Assembly: GCA_022747635.1 (NCBI GenBank)
Contig: JAKTNV010000003.1
Coordinates: forward strand, 48,775,475 to 48,839,474
Source of the DNA: Hetaerina americana
Taxonomy: Eukaryota; Arthropoda; Insecta; Odonata; Calopterygidae
Direction of reading: 5' to 3'
Length of the DNA: 64,000 nucleotides
The notes beneath the pieces were generated by a model that did not search any database, had not been told where the DNA came from, and saw only the letters and a list, made by a program, of their open reading frames with translations. Below, in pieces: positions 13,701-25,700 of this stretch (positions are counted from its first letter, which is position 1; each line of letters starts with the position of its first letter). Both the position numbers and the translations under genes were made by a program.

Positions 13701-16700
13701 ATACCTGGTTAATTTTACAACCATACCCATAAATGATTCTTATGATAATTAATATTTTGATACCATTACCTACTTATTAGTACACTTAACACCTTTCCAG
13801 TTGTAATGTCTCCACTATATACTTTGCAATTTTAAAGTACCCAGACTATATATACTGAAAAGTATTATGTAATAACATCTCTGCATTAATTATACAGAAA
13901 AAAGTACTGTATAACAATTAAAAATTGTTAAACCCATTAGTTAAAAATTAGCTCACGTTTTCAAAATTTACACCCCTGACACTTGTTTTACTAAATCACC
14001 TATGAAGCTTATCTACACAAAATAAGAATTAATTTTCCCCTATCATCTGTGTGAATTCAAAGTATGTGATATAATTAGTAAATGGAGATATGTCGCATCT
14101 GATGGTTACTTCGGGACATTCAGTTAGCTTCCACTATTAGCCTCATCAGATATGAATCCACCTGCATCTAATAGTGAAAAAAATGTTAGTTATCTTAGTA
14201 TAACAATATACAGGCCAACACCAACTTAAGTTCATATGAATCCTGGAAAATCAATCAAACCTTGTATGCCTGAGAGAAGATCACCAAGTCCTTGCTCCTC
14301 CATGAATAAAGTGAACTTATCTGTGAGAAAAGTTCAAGGATGACTACATCATGAATTGATTTCCATAACTTTGAATTTCATGTACACTCAAGGTATAATT
14401 ACATACCTTTACCTAGTCTTAAACAAATCATCTATGAGAATTTGGTTTAGATTTAACATCCATATTCGTAGAAAATTGGTCCACATATTGACAGAAAATT
14501 GTTATTACTTTTACTACACAGCAATAATAATAGTTGACATTATTTTTTTGTTATTGATGTGCATCACTTTAATAAATTTAACGATAAAGTCATAGCAAAA
14601 TAAAAGAATTTCTGATGGTAATCTCCATAATTGTGGGCAGGCTATTTAAATTTGGATTTAAATTGAACTCTGATGGTTAACTTATTCTTAATTAAAATGA
14701 CTGCAATATTCAAATCTTTTATATAAAGTAACTGCACTAGACTGCTTTTCAAAATTAAAAAACTAACAGGGATGACCAAGCTTTGTAAAACAACCTAGAG
14801 TTTAAAATGATTCAGGATGAAATTATTACAAAAATATTACACACTATGTATGTTTCTCTTCTTTCATTAAAAGTAATGTATATTACTATAAATATTGGCA
14901 TATGATAAATGTGAAACCAACCTTTACACATCAGAGTGGCTTTTGTTGTTGCTGATCCCCACTTGTTCGTAGCTCGGCAAAGGAATTCACCTGAGTCACG
15001 TGCATAGGTCCAGTCAAGATCAAGAGAAACAAAACCGAAGTCATTCAATGTTCGCACGCGTGAGCCAGTGGGGAATGGACGCCCATTGTGGAACCAATCA
15101 ATTTGCATAGTTGGGTCACCAACGGGTTCTACACGGCAGTCAAAGTGGACAGGAGCTCCCTCAGTAATATCCGTCACATCCTGTATTATAAGAATTATGA
15201 GACCATAATTACATATGACTTATCACTTTATAATTAAATAGCCACTTCAATTGAAATAGATAATCTCAGCATAATTATTTCTAAATTTTAAATGATCTTT
15301 ACTCATAAATCACGATACATGTATGTGAAAGAGAAAATATTACCTTAAGCTCCGTGACGAATCGTGGAGGTTGAGGCTTTTCTTCTTCAGGAATTATTTC
15401 TTCTTTTTTATACAAGGCTTCCTCAAGCCTCTGAATACTGGTTGTTCCAGTTTTAAAATCTCGTGGTAGTTGAGGTTCCAATATAATGCCTTGTCTTCCC
15501 TTAACTTGAAGCTGACAAGATACTGTAGCTTCTCCATGCCGATTAGTAGCCTAGATTAAATTAAATGATCATTAACCACATCTGAAATACTTGGTTTTAC
15601 TACGTATGCAAGATAAAGATATAATCATACCTTGCAGGTATACAGCCCTGAATCCCTCTGATAAACACCAGCAACTTCCAAAATGACAAATCCAAAGTCA
15701 TTTATTGTCTTTATTCGAGAACCAGCAGATAAAGCCTTTCCATTATGGAACCATTCTACTCTCATACTGGAATCGTTGATAGGAATCAATCGACATTCAA
15801 AATGAGCCAATGAATTTTCTTGCAAGACTAAGTCTCCTGGTGTTGTTACAAATTCTGGAGGCTTTCCAGTATCTTCTTCTTCAACTGGAGCACCTCGGAC
15901 ATGCCCTAAGCCTTCAAGCTCAGCAATTTTTTCAATTGTGTTTTCCATTCCCTTAGGCAACTGTGATTCAAGAATGATGCTTCTCTTGCCTATAGAATAT
16001 GGACAAAAATAAATTAAATAATAATTGAATAAAACCCTAAATCAAAATTGCCAATGTGAAATCAAGTATTTTGGAATGTTTTCATTTTTTTTCAGAAATG
16101 TTTTGTTTTTGCCAGACTCAAAATTTCATCTTAACTTCTATGCCCCCTTAAAAATGTTCAATGACATAAAAAAATGGCAAACAGCATTTGTAGTGCTACT
16201 GTTATCGATAAAGAAGTATTTAGTTCCATACGTAATAAGTACAACGAGATGATAAATTCAATGAAATATTCTTGGTAGATAAATTCCACTCAATGTATTC
16301 GGACTTCATTGTTACAGACCTTGTACTTTCATCGTTGATATTGTTACAGCTTCTCCATAATCATTGGTGGCTCGGCAGGAATATTCTCCAGAATCTTCAG
16401 GATACACAGGTGAGATTTCTAATATGACGAAACCAAAGTCATGGAAAGTCCGGAAACGTGACCCAGTTTTAAGTGATTTGCCATTCCAAAACCACTCAAC
16501 CTATGAAGTAAGACAAATATTTCTATGATTTCAATACTATAATGAAAGAATGACAAACAAACTTTTTGAATCAAGAGGATAATGTTGAAATATATGCCTA
16601 CTCTATGAATACCTAAAAAGTTATTTGTATATATTTCTAGTTTGATATGTTAAACATTTAAGATTAAAAATAAGGTGGTAGGCTTAAATTGAGGACATAA

Positions 16701-19700
16701 TATATCTAATTTCATAAGGTCAATGCTACCCATAGTGCATGTTGTCATTAGATAAGCATCTATTTGAATACATATTTTTGCACTTCCCAAATGGAATCAT
16801 TGGGGAGAGTATTGTATTTATGAATAAAATCAACTTCAGAGTGTCATTTTAAGAGCGTATATTTTTTTAGGACTCCTCTACAATGACCTCGTCCTTATTC
16901 ATGCATGTTACAAGGATCAGATCATTGGGCATGAGAGCTCAAAAATAACATATTGCACAGCACAAAATTTAATGCTCAATGGTTGGGTCAATAGAAAAAA
17001 AAACTGATTACATATTCAATAAGCAGGGATCAGGATACCACTGAAAATATCTCTCCAGGATTTGAATCCAGGCCCTCTCAGTTGGAAGCCAATACACTAG
17101 CCACTGCACCATCCCAATCCCCCTCTTTCATCTTCAGAAATTATCAAAACTTATCTTGAATTACTTAAAGTCATAAACTTCAATGATTTAACATTTAATT
17201 TTTACAATATTTTTACTTATATCTCCAGTTACCTTTTTGGCCATTATTTTAGTAGCATCAAATAAAATATCAGATGTGAAAAAACACTTAGAGATTTGCA
17301 TTAGGTACACTTGTTCTGTGAGACTCTGTCACCACATTCTGTATCAAAGCTTGCTCATTATTAGCCAATTTTTATGCTGAACCATCAGGAATGTCATAAA
17401 TGTACAATATGAAATAATTCAAACAATCTAAAAAGCAATCTTATGCAGCAAAATAATATTTTTTGCAGTAATTGAGAGTACCTTGAGTTTTGGATCATCA
17501 GTTGGTGTGAGTCGGGCCTCAAAGTGTGCGCTTTCACCTTCACGCAAGCTATCAATATTGGAGAGTGGCACAGTGAAGACAGGAGCTTGGCATCTTTCTT
17601 CAGCAGTGAGGACATCTCTAGATCTGATATGGGAATCTTCAAGGGTTTGTATCTTCTCCAGTCCACCTTCCATTCCCTAGTAGAGATGCAAAAAAACAAG
17701 AGTGATGAAAGTCAGCATAATTAAATAAATTAAAGATGATGCTGTCAAAATATCAAAATAGCCTATTGCATTACTCAGGCCATTCATGATATTTATTTAC
17801 CTGAGGAAGCTGTGAATCCAAAATCAGATTTGCTTTGGAAACACATTTAAGTGTTGCCTTGGTCATATCCTCTCCAACACGGTTGACAGCTCTGCATTCA
17901 TATACTCCAGAATTTTCTTCATAGCAATACAGAATGTCAAGAATAACAAGTCCAAAGTCATGGAATGTGCGATATTTATGGCCATGTGGAAGCTTCTTTC
18001 CATTGTAGAACCACTCCACCTATTAGATAAATTAATGATTAATGTGTAAATTACTGAACTCTTACTAAAACCCAGTTTAAAATTTTTTAATGTCATTCTA
18101 AAAATGTGTGTAAATATTCAAACACCAGTTTCACCGATAAAAGCACATGCTCATCAATCATATTTCATGCACATATTTACGGTCTTTTCTTCAAAAAGAC
18201 TGCACAATTTGCCACTCAAGTTTATAATAAATATCTTTAAAAAAATTGAAGTATATATCCCTTAGACAACACTAGTGTACAGTGAAACTAATCGAAGAGA
18301 CATGATCATATATGAACAAGAGAAATGTTTAATAGGACGATAACAGAACTACTGCATAAAAATGAAAATGATTGCATGCTTTTTTAGAAAAAAATAGAAG
18401 GCAAAACCTCTGTACGAAATGTGCTACATGGCAACTTTTATAGAAATACAATGACATTTTCTCTAAGTTAGTTATAAGCCATTTATAAATGTAAATGTCT
18501 GATTTATTTTTGTCAAAAGAAGAATAATCAGAGGAGAATACAAAAGTAGAAAATGAGTCTTCCAGCTTAAACAAAGTGGCATAAGTTTATCTATGAGATT
18601 GCATCCCAGAAATCCCATCCCTTAATTTACTCTATCATAACCCTCTTACCTTCCACAGAGCCAGCAATTCAAGATCATCGATTTCCCTACACCCTAACAT
18701 TTGGTGCAGATAGCATCATCTACATCATCATGCACTGTATGGTGCCTACATATATGTGTCTTCTGAAATTTCTTCCATGCATGCCCAATTTTTAGGACAA
18801 AAAACAAACCTTCACAGAATAAATTCCAGAAAATACAGAGCTTCTGTAATCAGCTTTGTCTAAATAATTTTTATAGCCAAATAAGAAACTGTCAGCTTTA
18901 TTTCAATTTCTAAAGGAAATGTAAATAAGATTGATCAAATGACAGTAAAAGCAGTGTTTACAAGTAACTAGACGAATTCTGCTAATAACAGTAATGACTT
19001 GAGAACTCAAAATTGTACACTTGTAAGTTACACAAGTACATTGAGTATGAAAAAAAAACTTTTAAAGTTGATGAAAATTTTAGTTGGTAAATGTCACTTG
19101 ACACCTTTGTTGAGGTAAGGTGACAGGAAGTAGAGTGAATGGGATAGGAGGTAATGCCTTTTGCTAGAACCAATGTGTAATCTAATCATCAGATGACCTG
19201 ATGTCAAATAGTATGCATGCTACGGTAATTTATAATTAAATTGATGATTCTGTAACTAAATACTCTCTTATTTATGTCTATTCTCATACATTAACTGATT
19301 TATTGAAAATGAAGTTTCCCATCTCAAGTAAGGCTGAGATATCACAAAAACCACTACCCTTGGCCACAGAAACAGTTTGTTGAATGTTTTTTTTCATTCT
19401 GGGGACCCTTGAGAAAATCTAGGCAAAGCTTACATTTGATTTCATTTTCCAATCTATTATTTATGATACTCAAAATCACAATAAGTCTAAAATTTTTGTA
19501 GGCCCTCTAACAAGTGGCCACTGAGCTTAACTGGCTAGGACCTATACGTATGCAGGTAAGAAAGCTATTCGGTGAAACTGTCCTAGTTTATAAACATGAT
19601 GATTGTTAAAGTTGAAAAAGTTTTTATTTCGAGTTAAAAAATATTCTCTATCACATAATACAGCCAATTTAGTTCAAAAATGGTTTTTCCAGTATCATTT

Positions 19701-22700
19701 AAAAAATACTTTTCCACATATCAGTCTGAGCCAGGAAAACTTTATCTGTCACTAACCTTTAGGTGAGGATCAGTGATTGGTGTGAGGCGAGCTTCAAAGT
19801 GGGCAGACTGTCCTTCAACAAGAGTTGTAATGTCAGATATTTGAGTAATGAAACGAGGAGGCTCCTCAACTGGTGTCTGAGGCTCTGTAGAGCGAGGATG
19901 TCCAGATAGTTCAAGCTCACGAATACGGGCAAGTGAATCAGGCTGCAAAGTATCCAAATATACTCCACCCTTTCCTCGGCACTTAAGAGATGCTCTTGTT
20001 GTATCCTCACCATATCTGTTAATTAGAGAAATGACAGTTTGAAAAATAGATCATAAAGTTTGATATCCTGCTTACTCATAGCAGGGCAGACTAATAGCTA
20101 AGCCAAAAATTGTACAACATACATTAACATTTAGAGTTAACTTATTTTCCATGTTGTAAACTTGAAACTATTCAATGGCACATATATTCATTAAAGCACT
20201 TACAACCAACTGCAGACAGAGGAGTTACAATGATTTTACTTCCCCAAGTTAATTCTCTGAATGCCATTGAATATTATTAATTCATTAAACCCAGAAGAAT
20301 CATTCTTACAGCTTCACAAAGATCAATCAAATTAATACTGACTAAGCTCAGGATTTTGAATATGTTGAAAAGAAAATTACACTTTGAAATAATTAGTTTT
20401 GGCCACTAGTTATATCATGTAATACAGAAAATATTTAAGTAGCTAGGTAGAAAAAACCATTTATTGCTACAGTATAGTTCATGGTGATGAATAAACTCGT
20501 TCTATTTCTGGCTGAACATTTGAACTGGCTGAGAAAATTAACCTACCCAAGTGTTTAACAGAATACTGTCATGACTTACTTATTGGTAGCTCTACAGACG
20601 TACTCTCCGGTGTCATGATTTTGGCAATATGCAATATCCATGACAACAAATCCAAAATCAGAAACATGCTTGATTCGAGAAGAGTGTGGAATAGGCTTTC
20701 CATTCAAGAACCACTCCACTTTAAGGTTGGGGTCACCAACTGGTATAAGAGTACATTCAAAATGTGCAGATTCACCATCCTTGAGATTGTCTAGCGACTG
20801 AAAGAAGAATAATAAAATAAATGAAATCCACATTCACAATATGATGATCATGAATGCTAATTAAATCTTAAGAAAATCAGTTTTCATAAGCCAAAAGTAA
20901 ATGGAATTTGATAAGAGTTGATTCAGTTAATATTAATTGTTTGCAATATTTTGCTCTCACCAGCAGGATATAAGATTTTTTTTAATGATCAGCAAATAAC
21001 ATATTTTGGTACCAACTAAGATAATGCTGATTGGTAAAATTGGCTTCTGACCTTAACACATTGATAGCACAGTCCGAGAAAAGTTTTGGATATAAATATC
21101 TTTTACATATGGCTACCCATAAGGTTAATTTTACTGATTAATAATGTCCAAGAAAGTCTACATTTGGAGATAACAAAAATTGAGTTTACCTTCAGTTGAG
21201 TAGTAAACTGAGGCTTCTGGCCCTTTGTCTTCTCAACACACTCCAGATTTACACTCATTTCAGCCTGACCCCATTTGTTTGTTGCTCTGCAAGTGTATTC
21301 ACCAGAGTCTTCTATCTTAGTTCCTAAAATCTCCAAAACAACCATTCCAAAAGCATGGACTGTTCTTATTCTGTGACCTGTAATTACAATAATTGAGAAT
21401 GATGAAACTTTATCATTACAAAATGGCATTTTCATTCATACTTCAAACAAATGAAGGTTAACTTATCCAATTCCAAATACAAGTCAAAAGTTCACTTGTA
21501 TCACTAAATGTTTTCTGAAATGTATCATGTAAAATTAAAGGATTCTGGAAAATATATTTTCCGTTGGTTATTGAAAATTTTTAATTCAAGGGCTTTGATA
21601 TATCCTAGTCCTAATATAGCATGGGCAACTTTTAAAACTTCTTTCACAAAATTTCTGCCGAGTTGTCCCATCTTCTTCAATATCTTAAATGATCTCAATA
21701 GTTTCAGCCTCAACTTTGTGGAAGTTCATTTTAAAAAATGAAAAAGAATCACTTTGTTCCAATCCACCACTTTATTACAGGTACGACTAGTTTCGACGCT
21801 ACGGCGTCATCCTCAGGTACAAAGTTTAAAGTCACAATCATTGTATATATACCCTCTTCTGGAAAGGGTGGGGGAGTTGTGGGAAGAGGGGGTGGGGAGG
21901 GAAGTACGGGGGTAGGTACGAAAGAATGTGGGAGAGGGTAGGAAACACCAGGAAAAGCGTTAGTGAGTAGGGGGGATTGGAAGGTGGGTTAAGAAAGGGG
22001 AAAATTTCATTGGTCGGTATAATTTGAGTCAAAGGCTAATGGGGATAAAGGTACGGGTGAGGAGTCAATGGGAGTTAAGGGTCCTTTACTCAATGACATT
22101 CTGTTTGAGAACGCATCACCTCTCCTGGAAGCCTCCCTAGCAATAACAGAAAAACAGAACCTGTAACCCCTTCCCCCTAACTCCCATTGACTCCTAACCC
22201 ATACCTTTATCCCCATTAGCCTTTGACTCAAATTATACTGACCAATGAAATTTTCCCCTTTCTTAACCCACCTTCCAATCCCCCCCACTCACTAACTCTT
22301 CCTGGTGTTTCCTACCCTCTCCCACATTCTTTCGTACCTACCCCCATACTCCCCTCCCCGCCCCCTCTTCCCACAACTCCCCCACCCTTTCCAGAAGAGG
22401 GTATAAAAACAATGATTGTGACTTTAAACTTTGTACCTGAGGATGACGCCGTAGCGTCGAAACTAGTCGTACCTGTAATAAAGTGGTGGATTGGAACAAA
22501 GTGTTTCTTTTTCATTTATTATCTTAAATGATATCGCTTTCAAGGTAAAAATACTTTTCTTATTTGAGGAACAAAATTTTGCAATGCATATTGAACTAAC
22601 TTTTTTGCATATCTGTGCATATTACGAATTAATTCACCACTATTAACTATCCACTGAATATCAAAATCGTATTACATGAATACATCTATACATATATTAC

Positions 22701-25700
22701 CATCCAATTCTACCATTTCTTTAAGGTGATATCATAACAATGAAGCTACTATTTTGCCTGCAAACATGCTTTGATATTGTACTTATTTGTAACAGTGATA
22801 GATTGGTTATAAACAAAGCATTTAACATATTTTATATATCAAACTGAACCAAATATATATTTAACAAGAGTTCCATAACTGCTCCCTTACAATGGTAATG
22901 AACCTCTTTTAAAAAATTGATTACAAAATTTATGGAAAATTCTTCCAGCATTCTATAGTGCACAGGAGCATGAAAAATGTCCTTGATTTGATGGCAAACA
23001 CCATTATGCATCTTTTTTTGGAAATCACCTGCTAAATTGGTTTTTATAGCTATTTCAACATGATTAATATCATGCAGAGTAAACATGAAAAAACACCATA
23101 AATTCATTGTATGATACATACTTGCTTTGAGCACTTCTCCCTTGTAGAGCCATTCCACCACCATAGTCTGATCTCCGACAGGTGTGAGAGATGCCTCAAA
23201 GTGTGCAATATCTCCTTCACTCAAGTTGGCCAGATTCTGGAACTAAATTAGGGGATTCCTCAATATTAGTTTACTCCAATACATGGAGAAATAATCTTAA
23301 TAATACAAATTAAGCCAGTTTTCAAAAAAAAAGTTCTGGAAAACAATATGAAACATATAACTATGTTTTTCCCATCACCTATTGAGTGTTAAGTAGAAAC
23401 TATCACTGCGCAACATGAAATAATATATAGTTGAACAAGTTTACTCATACATTCATTGCCCCTCCTTTATAATTAAAATGCTTAGTTGTACAAAATAGAG
23501 AGCAGACCTTAACATTGAATGCATGAAGTCCACAGACTACAGTTTCTTAAAAAGCAGGTGACTAGACTAGCGACATTGTTAGTAGTAAATATACTAAGTA
23601 ATTATTTGAATTAAAAATGCCAATGAAATTTTTCTTTTACCCTAAAGATTAGTAGTAATTAGTATACATTTCTCCGTGTTACTTTTAAAATTGGTTTCAT
23701 GTCAGCATTAAGTTATTTTTAATGATATCTTTTAATAATACGCTAATTTTTAATATAAAACTTTAGATTAGATGAAATTAACCAGGATACCATTTTATAA
23801 GGCTACAAGAAGGTATATTGGATTAGAAGTAGTTAGGAGTAGCTCTTGTAGTTCACCATTAACTTCTTATAGCATGGAATTCTTATTTTGTGATTTCCTT
23901 GGAAGCTATAATCTTGAACTGGAGTTAAAATAAGTATATTTAAATAAAATAAATTATTCTGTACTAATCCATATCTGGACTGAGAAAAATTAACATACAC
24001 AGAACTGCTGAACACCTAAGCGGGTCAAATTTGTAATAATATTCCTTATTTGTAAAGATATTTATGTAAAATTTTGCTTGACATCAGTTTTTCGACATTT
24101 CCTCTCAAGCCACCCCTAAAACAAGACTAATTCTTCAGTTCCAAATAAGCTGGCAAGTCAAATGGCCTTTAGAATTATCAACTAAAGCATTCCATTCAAA
24201 GTTTCTGAACAATAGCATAGTTTCAGATGTAGCTACCACAGTAGTACAGGGGAAAGATCCTAGCTGATAATAGCCTTGAGAATGGTAATATCCTGATCAT
24301 CTAGAAAGCTTTTCATCACCAAATGGTTATTTTCTTTACACACGTATAATAAAAATTTATTGTGAAATTTTCAAAAAGGTTCATGTCATACAGGGCAAAC
24401 AATCTGCTAATAGTGAGGCAATCAGCACTTAGTTCACCAAAGTGTGGCAAGTCTTTATTGACACACTTTTGGTCACAACATGTTTGAAAAAGCGCAATAT
24501 GTTTTTATCAATTTTTAGTCAGATTTTGAAACCTTATGCTTTAATGCACCTAACTTAGCAATGTACATGGCAAATACATTAATAGGCATTCAATTTATAT
24601 ATTTAAGGATTAACCATTCAACTTTACATTAAATTTAAATGATTGATAGAATAAAACCTAATTATTTTTATTTTGCTTAGGTAATTAAAAGCATGTAATA
24701 TCCATCATATCAACTGAATAGTCTCTAGCCACCATCATAGGATATTTCTTATTTTGTAGCACAGCTTAGGTAAAATATGACCACAATTTCAAAGATATGA
24801 AATATTTTTTTGATCTAAATCTCACTAGAGTTATCATAAATACAGATTAATGTTAATACATATTGATTACTATGAATCATACTGAGTGCAGTGAATTTTT
24901 GTGCACTAAACAGACCAGGACTAGAAAAAAAAGACTAAGGGAGTTCTCTCATTTCTTACTCAAGTGTTCCAAAAAACCTAAATTATAAAACAAGCCTGCA
25001 GGAATATAGAATTCTTTAATACAACTATCACCACCTGAAGCTAACCATTAGAGCCCCAAAGCATCTACACAATCACATAATATATATGCACCCAAAATAA
25101 TGAGAAAAAACCTTCACCAGATAATTATTAAAAAAATACCTGCTCAGTATCTTGTGGATGAAACCCTATAAGTTGCTGGAAAATAAAATAGGTTTTTTTT
25201 ATGCAAAAATTCAAATTAAGTAATATAAAAAAATAAAAATAAAACTTTATACACAAAAATGCTACTCATACCCACTTAACTAATTGGTAAAAAACCAATG
25301 TTTATGATTTTTCAGTGCCATTAAGTCATATTCATTGTGCATATAATGCCTGACATTGACCTTAAATGCTTAGCAATTAAAACTAAAATATGGCTAGGGG
25401 AATTTATACCCCTTGTTTAGTAACTGATTGAAGAATTTTACTATGCATAAAAATATATAGTCGTTATGATTTTGACAAAATACATACAAAAACTCATAGT
25501 ATTAGAGGTATAAAATATCAGAAGGTCCTCTCTTTCACATAAGATTAGGACTCACATTTTGGACATAAAAATGATCATTAAATATAAAAAATAAACATTG
25601 TCTTAGCTGATAACAATAGGAAATGGATAGAATGTAAGATATAACTATGAAAAGGTTCATATTTCTGAAGATCTCATCAGGTAATTATTAATCTAAAAAA

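Larger units (their letters stand above)
21694..22519. mobile_element. foldback (long inverted repeat) element with hammerhead-like ends, Penelope-like affinity suspected
   Basis: Two arms of about 340 bp (about 21737-22083 and about 22165-22518) are reverse complements with few mismatches, around a spacer of about 80 bp. The outermost shared sequence is AATGAAAAAGAA. A unique 43-bp extension (21694-21736) lies on the left only. A 13-bp direct repeat flanks the whole unit. There is no transposase or reverse transcriptase; the open frames inside are palindromic shadows. Each arm carries a hammerhead-type core. Pseudo-LTRs in inverted order, a one-sided extension and hammerhead motifs are known for Penelope-like elements, so this is probably a non-autonomous derivative; a MITE-like foldback is the alternative. 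Confidence 0.75.

Noticed and set aside
21738..22531. Several Pro/Gly-rich open frames on both strands
   Set aside because: They are mirror images created by the inverted arms of the foldback element and have no family resemblance.
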